This document shows positions 35,504-43,065 of a DNA stretch of 64,000 nt, piece after piece (the first letter of the stretch is position 1; every line of letters begins with the position of its first letter). Below the pieces are notes generated by a model that saw only the letters and a program-made list of their open reading frames with translations, searched no databases and was not told the origin of the DNA. Origin of the DNA: Adlercreutzia sp. ZJ176 (lineage in GTDB: Bacteria; Actinomycetota; Coriobacteriia; Coriobacteriales; Eggerthellaceae); NCBI RefSeq assembly GCF_011038975.1, contig NZ_JAAKEC010000008.1:1-64000 (forward strand), written 5' to 3'. The position numbers and the translations under genes are program-made.

Positions 35504-36481
35504 TTAACCCGCTGATCGCGGCGCCGCCCCCCCCTTGCCGTGCACGCTCACGTCCTTGATGGCCGAGACGAAGGCCCGAGGCTTCTCGATGTGGATCCCG
35601 TGGCCGCAGTCGAACCGGACGAGCGCGCAATCGGAGATGAGCCCCATGCACTTCGCGAGGTCGTCTTCATCGAGCGCGGCGAAGAGAACGCCGTCATCAG
35701 ACCACTCCGTTTTCGCCTTCATGAACAGGGTCGGGCACTTGATCTCGCCGAGCAGCTCCTCGTGGGGAATCCCGCAGTGGAAGCTGTCGTCGTAGAACGC
35801 CTCCCCGAACCGCGGATCGTAGTCCCCCATCCCGACAAACGCCGCCAGGGCGGTCTTTGGCCAGAAGGGAACCTTCAGGTCCTGTCCGGGATGCTTCTGC
35901 AGGAACTTCCTGGCTGCCGCGATGCTCTTCGGGCGCACCTTCTCGCGCGCCTTCTCCGGGAAGAAGCTCCAGGCGTATTGGTTCTCGAAGTAGAACAGGA
36001 CGAAGCTTTCGCACGTCGAGCCCTGCGCCGCGCCTTGCAGGTACTCATGGCACACCGACGAGAGGTCCAGGTAGTTGAACGTCTTCCTTCTCCGCTCGCC
36101 CTGACAGGCAAAGAAGGGCGGGTCCTCGAGGACGAGCTGCTCGCAGAGCTCCGTCTTCCCGGCGGCGTATGCGGCGACCAGTCCGCCCGAGGAGTGCCCG
36201 AGCAGCATACACGACCTGCCGACCACCTCTTCGACGAACCTTGCGAGGGCGTCTCCCAGCGAGACGATGTTGTACAGATTCGGGTTGTGGGCGCTCCTCC
36301 CGTGCCCGAAGCAGTCCACGGCATACACGGTGAAGTCTTTCGACAGCGGCTTTATCACCTTGTCGAAGCTACGCCGATCGATGCCCTGCGCGTGGACGAG
36401 GACCAAAGCGCGCTCGCCGCCTTCATGCTCTGCGTAAGAGAGCGAAGGCTGCCCAACCCCTTCTTCGAAATTATGCGTCAT
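35504..36481 (-). CDS. Alpha/beta-fold hydrolase of unknown substrate
   Basis: This 325-residue protein has the oxyanion region LVLVHAQGIDRRSFD, the nucleophile elbow LLGHSSGGLVAA (Ser near 97), and a late CGHGIHIEKP with the catalytic His. An acid near 262 (WSDDG) may complete the triad. There is no signal peptide. It starts at ATG 36481, with GAGGAG about 12 nt upstream. Its last five codons and stop lie within the duplicated repeat, after an 8-base G run, so the tail may be a product of recombination. The downstream XRE/AbrB regulator suggests an operon with control of this enzyme. Confidence 0.82.
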   Translation of the reverse strand: MTHNFEEGVGQPSLSYAEHEGGERALVLVHAQGIDRRSFDKVIKPLSKDFTVYAVDCFGHGRSAHNPNLYNIVSLGDALARFVEEVVGRSCMLLGHSSGGLVAAYAAGKTELCEQLVLEDPPFFACQGERRRKTFNYLDLSSVCHEYLQGAAQGSTCESFVLFYFENQYAWSFFPEKAREKVRPKSIAAARKFLQKHPGQDLKVPFWPKTALAAFVGMGDYDPRFGEAFYDDSFHCGIPHEELLGEIKCPTLFMKAKTEWSDDGVLFAALDEDDLAKCMGLISDCALVRFDCGHGIHIEKPRAFVSAIKDVSVHGKGGAAPRSAG

Positions 36482-36597
36482 ATGCCAGAGCTCCTCGAGG
36501 ACGAGGTCGATGGCGAGCAGCTTGCTTGTGAGGCCAGCCTTCGAGCTCGGCGCTCCTCGCCGGGCTGCCCTCCACGTCCGCAGGTCCTCTCCCTGGA

Positions 36598-37032
36598 TCA
36601 GTCGGAGATCCTCTCGCTCACGGCGCGTCCGTAGCTCTCCAGCATGGCCACCGCGTCCTCGACGCGCTGAAGCGCAAGCCCTTGCGACTCGTCGCCCAAC
36701 ACCAGAAGCTCGCTTCCGGCATGCAGCTCGAAGATGTCGCGCGCCTTCTTCGGGATGACCACTTGGCCGCGCTCGCCCATGCGGACGACGCCGAAGATAT
36801 GCCGGCCACGGGGAGCGACAGGGTACCCGACCTGCTCCTCGTCGTGGTGGACGAGCGCATCGATGCTCACGTCGAGCAGCTGCGCGAGGCGTATCGCGTT
36901 GGCGAGGTCGGGGATGGCGTCTCCCGCCTCCCATTTCGCGACGGTCTGCCTGGCCACGCCGATTTTCTGGGCGAGCTCCTCCTGCGTCATGCCAGAGCGC
37001 GTCCTGAGCGAGAGTATGTTCTGACTGATCAT
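36598..37032 (-). CDS. XRE helix-turn-helix regulator fused to an AbrB/SpoVT-like domain
   Basis: This 144-residue protein has an N-terminal Cro/C1 helix-turn-helix (MTQEELAQKIGVARQTVAKW) and a C-terminal swapped-hairpin DNA-binding domain (GERGQVVIPKKARDIFEL). Two DNA-binding domains in one chain could bridge two sites. The GGAGG at 37045-37049 is 10 nt from ATG 37032 but only 1 nt from the ATG at 37041, so I choose 37032. Upstream are two 26-27-bp imperfect direct repeats, likely operators. It precedes the hydrolase gene by 116 nt. Confidence 0.82.
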   Translation of the reverse strand: MISQNILSLRTRSGMTQEELAQKIGVARQTVAKWEAGDAIPDLANAIRLAQLLDVSIDALVHHDEEQVGYPVAPRGRHIFGVVRMGERGQVVIPKKARDIFELHAGSELLVLGDESQGLALQRVEDAVAMLESYGRAVSERISD

Positions 37033-37083
37033 ATCTTTCATACCTCCGAGCTCAGTATAGGCGGATCTAGCCTGCCCATCCAC

Positions 37084-37143
37084 CATGTCAGGGTGACACA
37101 TCTCAGATGCTGTTGTCATGTTCAGGTGACATGCCTCAGAGCC
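37084..37143 (-). promoter_or_regulatory. Direct repeats upstream of the XRE/AbrB regulator
   Basis: Two copies of CATGTCAGGGTGACACATCT-like sequence (37084-37110 and 37118-37143) are spaced 34 bp, about three helical turns. A TATACT box (37054-37059, minus strand) lies downstream of both. They are candidate binding sites for the regulator itself. Confidence 0.5.
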
Positions 37144-37167
37144 GTGAGCATTTGCCCGCGACGGTGC

Positions 37168-37295
37168 ACTCCCTCTTCTCGCCTGTCGTCTGCCGGCTTT
37201 CGGTGAAGCGCACGAAGGGAGTCGCCATGGCGCAGGCAGCGGCGCCCAAGGCCCAGGGAAGGTCCGGGGAAGCCAGAAGAACCTGGGGCAGAAAC
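37168..37295 (-). pseudogene. Remnant of the 3' end of an XRE-membrane regulator gene
   Basis: This segment aligns with 32042-32155, the last codons and downstream bases of the regulator at 32063-32584 (FFWLPWVLGAVACAM region). It has an 11-nt insertion that breaks the frame and has lost the stop codon. It marks the right border of the accessory island, just before the tsf terminator. Confidence 0.75.
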
Positions 37296-37322
37296 AGCGA
37301 GGGCCGCTTGATGCGGCCCTCG
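37291..37322 (-). terminator. Terminator after rpsB-tsf
   Basis: A 10-bp perfect stem (CGAGGGCCGC with its complement) and a 5-nt loop are followed on the minus strand by CTGTTTCT. It lies about 60 nt past the tsf stop. Confidence 0.65.
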
Positions 37323-37383
37323 ACTTCGGGTTATGCTGATTCGATCAAGCGCCTGCCAGGCGCCTGTACCTCTGCGCTGTCGG

Positions 37384-38244
37384 CTACTCGCCGAGGGCGA
37401 AGCGGGTGAAGCCCTTGATGGCGATCGTGCCGCCGAGGGCCTTGGCGCACTCGTTGACGTAGTCGGCGACCGTCTGGTCGGGGTTCTTCACGAAGTCCTG
37501 CTCAGCGAGGCAGTTCTCCTTGTAGAACTTCTCCATGCGGCCCATGGCGATCTTCTCCTGGATGTTCTCGGGCTTGCCGGACTCGGCGGCCTGAGCCTTG
37601 TAGATGGCCATCTCGTGCTCGGCCACGTCAGCCGGCACGTCCTCGCGCGTGGCGGAGACGGGGTTGACGGCAGCCACCTGCATGGCCACGTCGCGGCCGC
37701 ACTTCTGGAAGTCGGCGGAAGCGGGGTCGATGCCCTCGACGTCGAAGGCCACGAGCACGCCGATCTTGCCGCCGCCGTGGATGTAGGAGGACACGCCCGC
37801 GCCCTCGGCCACGGCAACGCGCGCGAGCTGGGTGTTCTCGCCCATCACGTGGATGCAGTCGGTGACGACGGCCTCGACCGTCTCGCCGTCGATCTCGGCG
37901 GCCTTCAGGGCCTCAACGTCGGCCGGCTTGGCGGCGAGCGCCGCGGTGGCGATCTTCTCAGCGTAGGCCTTGAACTTCTCGTTCATGCCCACGAAGTCGG
38001 TCTCGCAGTTGAGCTCGACCACGGCGCCGCAGGTGCACTCGTCGTTCACGAGCGCCATGACGGTGCCCTCGTTGGTGGCGCGACCGGCCTTCTTGGCGAC
38101 GGCGGCCAGGCCGCGGGTGCGCAGCACGTCGACGGCCTTGTCCATGTCGCCCTCGGCCTCGGTGAGGGCCTTCTTGCACTCCATCATGCCAGCGCCGGTC
38201 ATCTCACGAAGCTCTTTGACCATAGAAGCGGTGATAGCAGCCAT
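37384..38244 (-). CDS. tsf: Elongation factor Ts
   Basis: This 286-residue protein is the nucleotide exchange factor for EF-Tu. The N-terminal UBA-like region reads VKELREMTGAGMMECKKAL and the core has FGMNEKF-like NCETDFVGMNEKF. It begins MAAITASM and ends FTRFALGE. It follows rpsB in the conserved rpsB-tsf pair and is followed by a terminator. Length and sequence are normal. Confidence 0.97.
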   Translation of the reverse strand: MAAITASMVKELREMTGAGMMECKKALTEAEGDMDKAVDVLRTRGLAAVAKKAGRATNEGTVMALVNDECTCGAVVELNCETDFVGMNEKFKAYAEKIATAALAAKPADVEALKAAEIDGETVEAVVTDCIHVMGENTQLARVAVAEGAGVSSYIHGGGKIGVLVAFDVEGIDPASADFQKCGRDVAMQVAAVNPVSATREDVPADVAEHEMAIYKAQAAESGKPENIQEKIAMGRMEKFYKENCLAEQDFVKNPDQTVADYVNECAKALGGTIAIKGFTRFALGE

Positions 38245-38331
38245 GGGAATTCCTTTCTGTGGGAAGGGGTGTTTTCAGGAAGCGCGCGGGGCGCGTCAGC
38301 CGCCCCGCGCGCGCAGTTCCAAGCGAATCGG

Positions 38332-39099
38332 CTACTCGGCAGCAGCCTCAGCGGCCGGAGCCTCAGCCTCGGCAGCCTCGGGCGCGGCCTCGCCCGCCAT
38401 CTCGGCGGCGGTCACGTCAGCGCCGGTGCCCGCGATCACGGCGTCGGCGACGAAGTCGGCCAGCAGGCGCACCGAGCGGATGGCGTCGTCGTTGGCCGGG
38501 ATGCCGTACTCGACATCGTCCGGGTCGCAGTTGGTGTCAAGCGTGCCCACCACGGGGATGTTCAGGCGCTTGGCCTCGTGGATGGCGATCTCCTCGCGGT
38601 TGGTGTCGATCACGAAGACGGCGTCGGGGACGCGCTTCATGTTGCGGATGCCGTTGAGGTTGGTCTGCAGCTTGCCGAGCTCCTTGTGCAGCAGGATCTG
38701 CTCCTTCTTCGGCAGCAGCGCCATGCGGCCGTCGGCGTCCATGGCCTCGAGCTCCTCCATGCGCTCCACGCGGGTGCGGATGGTCACGAAGTTCGTGAGC
38801 ATGCCGCCGAGCCAGCGGGCGTTCACGTACGGCATGCCGCAGCGGTTCGCGGCGTCGGCCACGGCCTCCTGGGCCTGCTTCTTGGTGCCCACGAACAGCA
38901 CGGTGCCGCCCTTGCGGGTGAGGTCGGACACGAAGGTGTACGCCTTGTCGAGGCCGATGAGGGTCTGCTTGAGGTCGATGATGTAGATGTCGCCGCGGCT
39001 GCCGAAGATGTAGGGCTTCATCTTGGGGTTCCAGCGGCGGGTCTGGTGACCGAAGTGGCTGCCTGCGTCAAGCAGCGTGGAAATGCTGACTTTCGTCAT
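38332..39099 (-). CDS. rpsB: 30S ribosomal protein uS2
   Basis: This 255-residue protein begins [20 protein letters not shown] and contains [10 protein letters not shown] and [10 protein letters not shown], all standard. The last 28 residues are an Ala/Glu-rich tail. I start at ATG 39099, which has GGAGAAGAG in front; the longer frame is upstream noise. It heads the rpsB-tsf operon behind a good promoter and a leader of about 120 nt. Confidence 0.97.
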   Translation of the reverse strand: MTKVSISTLLDAGSHFGHQTRRWNPKMKPYIFGSRGDIYIIDLKQTLIGLDKAYTFVSDLTRKGGTVLFVGTKKQAQEAVADAANRCGMPYVNARWLGGMLTNFVTIRTRVERMEELEAMDADGRMALLPKKEQILLHKELGKLQTNLNGIRNMKRVPDAVFVIDTNREEIAIHEAKRLNIPVVGTLDTNCDPDDVEYGIPANDDAIRSVRLLADFVADAVIAGTGADVTAAEMAGEAAPEAAEAEAPAAEAAAE

Positions 39100-39225
39100 G
39101 TCTCTTCTCCATTCGTTAGTCCTCTGCCTGCGGTCAACCCTGCGTCCGCAGCCTTTTCCAGGTGGCCACTGGCGGATCAGGTCACGCAAGCATGTGTGAT
39201 AGTCTGCTGTTTACACAGCCTGTCT
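39100..39225 (-). promoter_or_regulatory. rpsB leader
   Basis: About 120 nt lie between the promoter and rpsB. Small stems are visible (GCTGT/ACAGC near 39210-39224 and CTGCGG/CCGCAG near 39122-39148). A uS2-binding leader is possible but not shown. Confidence 0.35.
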
Positions 39226-39261
39226 AAGATAGCACAACCCCCTCGCATTGCAAGGGGGTTG
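39226..39261 (-). promoter_or_regulatory. Promoter of rpsB-tsf within a palindrome
   Basis: Minus-strand TTGCAA (39248-39253) and TATCTT (39226-39231) are 16 bp apart. The spacer and -35 lie inside an inverted repeat (AACCCCCT at 39237 with its complement ending 39261), so a regulator could occupy the promoter. Confidence 0.55.
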
Positions 39262-39345
39262 CGGGAAAATACCGCGCCGATCGCGGATAACGGGGCGCAG
39301 ACCACCGTCCCCGCGTCCCCGTCGCGGGCTGTCTACCGCGCGCCA

Positions 39346-39593
39346 TCCTGAGCAGAGTCCCCCCCCCGGGTCATCCTGAGCGAAGTCCTCCCGGGTCATC
39401 CTCCTGCGTCATCCCGAGCGGAGTCCTCCCGGGTCGCGCTTCATCCTGAGAGGAGTCCACCCGGGCCACCCTTCATCCTGAGAGGAGTTCGCCCAGGTCG
39501 CCCTCTCCTGGGAGGAGCCCACCTAGATCGCTCTCCCCTGTCCTAAGCGAGCGCCCTCCCCCGTGTCATCCTGGCGAACACGCCCCCTATGTC
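39346..39593. repeat. Degenerate array of TCATCCTGAG-type repeats
   Basis: At least seven decayed copies of a roughly 25-35-bp unit (TCATCCTGAG-GGAGTCC-CCCGGG) occur with irregular spacing and many substitutions. There is also a 9-base C run at 39359-39367. No coding potential is seen. The spacing is too irregular and the units too decayed for a CRISPR array. Confidence 0.65.
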
Positions 39594-39790
39594 ATCCTGA
39601 GCGAGCGAAGCGAGTCGAAGGATCTGGTTCCGGGCACGGCACGTTCGCATGCGCAGCCCACTCGCGGCCAGATCCTTCGACTCCGCGCCCTGCGGGCGCT
39701 CCGCTCAGGATGACACGGGGGAGGGCGCCTGACGCGGGCGCTCCGCTCAGGATGACACGGGGGAGGGCGCCTGACGCGGGCGCCCCGCTC
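39594..39790. repeat. Inverted-repeat element with GTCATCCTGAGCG ends plus tandem copies
   Basis: A left arm reading TCATCCTGAGCG followed by GTCGAAGGATCTGG is answered by CCAGATCCTTCGACTC and CGCTCAGGATGAC, giving an inverted pair of about 125 bp. A 42-bp unit with the same CGCTCAGGATGAC then repeats (39714-39790). Sequences of this GTCATCCTGAGCG type are known as dispersed repeats in unrelated bacterial phyla. Confidence 0.7.
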
Positions 39791-39815
39791 GGGGCGCGAA
39801 GGGCTGCCCCTTCTC

Positions 39816-41840
39816 CTACTTGTACTGGCTCTCGTGCTTCTTGAAGAAGTCGAAGCGCGGGGGGAGCTCCTGGATGCGGTGGCGGGCGTCGTCGATCTCG
39901 GCGGCGGTGCACAGCTCGTCGTTCGAGTCGAAGTCGTAGTTCCAGCTGAAGAACTCGTTGAAGCTGAAGCTCAGGTAGTCGCAGATCTTCTCGCAGCCCA
40001 CCGGCACGATCGGGTGCATCATGAGCGTGCAGACGCGCAGCAGGAAGAAGCAGTCCACGAGCACCTGGCGGCGCGCGTCCGCATCACCGGCGGCGTCGGC
40101 GGCCTTGATCTGGTCGGCCCAGCGCTTGTTCGACCAGCGGATGAACTCGTCCATGAGCGACATCACCGAGTGCAGCTCCACCTTGTGCATGAGCTCGTCG
40201 TAGCTGCGCAGCGCGCGGCGGGCGCGCACGCCCACCTCCGGCGTCACCGCGCCGAGCGGCATGTACCCCTCGCAGTTCTTCTGCGCCTCGTAGAAGCAGC
40301 TGCGCGCGAGGCGGTTGAACACGTTGGTGAGCAGCGCGCCCTCCTTGAGCGCCGGGTCGGCCACGCGCGGGTCGCTCCGCTTGGCCTCGTCGGGGTCGAA
40401 GGGCTTCGGGGAGAAGCCGACCGACTTCTGGTCGAGGCCGAGCGCGAGGAAATGCGCGCGCAGCTGCTCGGGCGTGTAGTGCTCGAGGAGCTGCTCTCCC
40501 GTGGGCGGCTTGACCTTGCCCGACGAGGACGCCTTCGTCTTGCCGAACAGCAGGTGGTGGTTGGCCACGAGCGTGGTCTGGCGCAGCGCGAGCGCGTCGT
40601 CGCCGCCGTCGAGCAGGCCGCCCGGGCGCAGCGCCTCAAACAGCGCCGGCTGGGCCACGCCGTAGAAGTACAGGTTGTCCTGCCCGATGAACTGGTACAC
40701 GCACGCGTCGTCGGAGCACCAGAAGTCGCGCCAGCTGCCGCGCGGCAGGCCGCGTTCGTCGTTCACCGCGCAGGTGAACGAAATGGGCGCCCACAGCGAC
40801 TCGGGCCAGCACCACACGGTGAGACCCTCGACGCCCTCGATCACCGGCGCCTCCACGCCCCACTCGATGTTGCCCGTGATGCGGAAGGGCACGAGCGTCT
40901 TGGAGGTGCGGAAGCGGATGTTCGCGCGCGCGAGCACGCTGCGCGCCTCGTCGCGCGCCGCGATGGACTCGAACTCGATCTCGAAGCTGGCCTTGCCCTT
41001 CTCCGCCGGGCGGTACGCGTGCCGCGGCAGCTCGCCGGCGACGGCCTCGTACGCCTCGTGCGCCTCGTTCTTCACGAAGATCACCGGCGGGGCCAGAAAC
41101 TCCGCGATGGTCTGGGGCACCACGGGGCGCACCTCGGGGTCGGCCGCGAGGTTCGAGGCGTGCGCGCGCAGGAAGTCCGCGAAGGCCGGCAGGTCGAAGT
41201 ACCAGTTCTCCACCGGGCGCATCTCGGGCGCGGCGTTCGAGAGCGTCGAGATCGGCGCGATGAGGTCGGCGGGCGCGTACTGGTGCCCCAGGTCGCACTC
41301 GTCGGCGTAGGCGTGCTCTGACTTGCAGCCCTGCACGGGGCAGCGCCCGACCACCTGGCGGCCGTTCAGGAACGTCTCAGCCTGGGCGTCGTAGAACTGC
41401 AGCGTGGAGGTGCGCTTGAGCCAGCCGTTCTCGTAGAGGCGCTCGATGAACGCGTTCGTGACCCGCTGGTGCACGTCGGCCGCGTGCCCGATGCCCGAGC
41501 CGTCGAAGATGTCGAGGCTGATGTGGTACGCCTCGAGCACGGACTTCTGCGCCTCGTGGTTGCGCATGACGTACTCCTCGATGGAGCCGTCGAACTGACC
41601 CGCCTCGACGAGCTTGCGGTAGCCCTCGTTGATGGGGCTGCCGAAGCAGTCCGTCCCCGACACGAAGCGCACGTTGTCCGCCCCGATGCGGTCGCGCAGA
41701 AAGCGCGCGAACGCGTCAGCGGGCACGAACACGCCTCCGATGTGGCCGAAGTGCAGCGGCTTGTTGCCGTACGGCATGCCCGCCGTGACCACGGCGCGGG
41801 CAGGCCACTTCACGCGCTTGTTATCCCTCAAATCCGACAT
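39816..41840 (-). CDS. Methionyl-tRNA-synthetase-like class I tRNA ligase with altered KMSKS loop
   Basis: This 674-residue protein has a class I catalytic fold with the HIGH motif as HFGH at 30-33. A zinc-knuckle-like segment (Cys167, Cys172, Cys182, His186) fits MetRS. The insert and C-terminal helical domain (ELHSVMSLMDEFIRWSNKRW) also resemble MetRS. The KMSKS position reads GKTKASSSGKVK (434-443), keeping only Lys and Ser. An extra segment of about 90 residues lies at 235-325. It may be the housekeeping MetRS of this lineage or a divergent second copy. ATG 41840 overlaps the sppA stop by 20 bp. Confidence 0.82.
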   Translation of the reverse strand: MSDLRDNKRVKWPARAVVTAGMPYGNKPLHFGHIGGVFVPADAFARFLRDRIGADNVRFVSGTDCFGSPINEGYRKLVEAGQFDGSIEEYVMRNHEAQKSVLEAYHISLDIFDGSGIGHAADVHQRVTNAFIERLYENGWLKRTSTLQFYDAQAETFLNGRQVVGRCPVQGCKSEHAYADECDLGHQYAPADLIAPISTLSNAAPEMRPVENWYFDLPAFADFLRAHASNLAADPEVRPVVPQTIAEFLAPPVIFVKNEAHEAYEAVAGELPRHAYRPAEKGKASFEIEFESIAARDEARSVLARANIRFRTSKTLVPFRITGNIEWGVEAPVIEGVEGLTVWCWPESLWAPISFTCAVNDERGLPRGSWRDFWCSDDACVYQFIGQDNLYFYGVAQPALFEALRPGGLLDGGDDALALRQTTLVANHHLLFGKTKASSSGKVKPPTGEQLLEHYTPEQLRAHFLALGLDQKSVGFSPKPFDPDEAKRSDPRVADPALKEGALLTNVFNRLARSCFYEAQKNCEGYMPLGAVTPEVGVRARRALRSYDELMHKVELHSVMSLMDEFIRWSNKRWADQIKAADAAGDADARRQVLVDCFFLLRVCTLMMHPIVPVGCEKICDYLSFSFNEFFSWNYDFDSNDELCTAAEIDDARHRIQELPPRFDFFKKHESQYK

Positions 41841-43050
41841 GGTTTTCCATCTCCTCCAAAGCGGCGGCGAGCGCACGCGCGTCGGCGCTGCCGCGGCTCT
41901 CACTCATCAGGTTGAGCAGGTCGTCCAGACCGCTCGTGCTCGGCCGCAGGTACACCGTGTCGCACTGCGCGAAGCCCGCGAGGTCGCCCGCCTTGGCGAC
42001 GGCGTCCTCAAGCGTGCCGATCTCGTCGGCCAAGCCGTTCTCAACCGCGTCCATGCCCGTGAACGTGAGCCCCGTGGCGAGCGCGCGCACCTCGTCGACC
42101 GTCATGCCGCGGCCCTCGGCCACCGTCTCCACGAACGTCGTGTTGATCTGGTCGACCATGGCCTGGTAGTAGGCGCGCTCGTCCTCGGTGAGGGCGCGCG
42201 TGCCGTAGCTCGAGTCCTTCGACTCAGCTGACGTGATGTTGTCCACCGTGATGCCGAGCTTGTCGAGCAGCTCCGAGATGTCGGTGAGCTGCATGGCCGT
42301 GCCGATGGCGCCGATGGCGGTGGTCTTGGCCGTGAAGATGTAGTCGGCTTGGCTCGAGATCTCGTAGGCCGCGCTCGCGTTCATCGACGCGCTCGAGACC
42401 ACCACGGGCTTGGAGAAGTCGCGCACGTAGGCGGCCATCTCCTCGCCCGCCGTCGCCGTGCCGCCGCCCGAGTCGACGCGCAGCACCACGGCCTTGATGT
42501 AGGGGTTCTCCTCGGCGCGGTCAAGCTGCGCCTTGAGTCCCTCGGGGCTCGCGGTGGTGCCGTCGTACTGGATGGTGCCCGAGACCTCGATGATGCCCAC
42601 CGAGTTCGTGGTGACGGAGTCAGAGGAGAGGTCCTCGCCCAAGGTGCCGAAGGGGTTGGCCACCGCGCTCACGGCGGCAGTGCACGACGCGAGCCCGAAG
42701 AACATGAGCGCGAAGAAGAGGACCACCGCCACGAGCGCGACGATCCAGCCCTTGCCCTTCTTGGGAGCGGGCGCAGGCGGCTGCGGCGCGTAGGCGGGCT
42801 GCGCGTAGGCGGGCTGGGGTGCTCCGGGATAGGCGCCGAAGCCCGGCTGGGGCGCCGCGGCCTGCGCAGGCTGCGGGGCGGGCTGCGGGGCCTGCGCTGC
42901 GGGCTGCTCCGGAGCTGCCGCACCCGCCTGCGGGGCCTGCGCGCCCGGCTGAGCGGGAGCCGCGGCGTTGTAGGTTTGCTCGTAGGCGTTGGGCGCCGGG
43001 GTGCTCCCGTCGCCCCAGACGCCCTGCTGCCAGTTGTTCTGCTGGGTCAT
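41821..43050 (-). CDS. sppA: Signal peptide peptidase SppA, short form
   Basis: This 409-residue protein has about 98 residues of Pro/Ala/Gln-rich cytoplasmic sequence, one membrane helix (WIVALVAVVLFFALMFFGLA), then an S49 serine protease domain. The likely dyad is Ser in MNASAAYEISS and Lys in AESKDSSYG. SppA degrades signal peptides left in the membrane after secretion. It is a single-domain form that would work as an oligomer. It follows rho by 15 nt and overlaps the next gene. Confidence 0.92.
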   Translation of the reverse strand: MTQQNNWQQGVWGDGSTPAPNAYEQTYNAAAPAQPGAQAPQAGAAAPEQPAAQAPQPAPQPAQAAAPQPGFGAYPGAPQPAYAQPAYAPQPPAPAPKKGKGWIVALVAVVLFFALMFFGLASCTAAVSAVANPFGTLGEDLSSDSVTTNSVGIIEVSGTIQYDGTTASPEGLKAQLDRAEENPYIKAVVLRVDSGGGTATAGEEMAAYVRDFSKPVVVSSASMNASAAYEISSQADYIFTAKTTAIGAIGTAMQLTDISELLDKLGITVDNITSAESKDSSYGTRALTEDERAYYQAMVDQINTTFVETVAEGRGMTVDEVRALATGLTFTGMDAVENGLADEIGTLEDAVAKAGDLAGFAQCDTVYLRPSTSGLDDLLNLMSESRGSADARALAAALEEMENHVGFEG

Positions 43051-43065
43051 GGCTCCTCCTTGAGC

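Noticed and set aside
39346-39593. Possible CRISPR array
   Set aside because: Units are decayed, spacing is irregular, there are no unique spacers of even length, and no cas genes are present.
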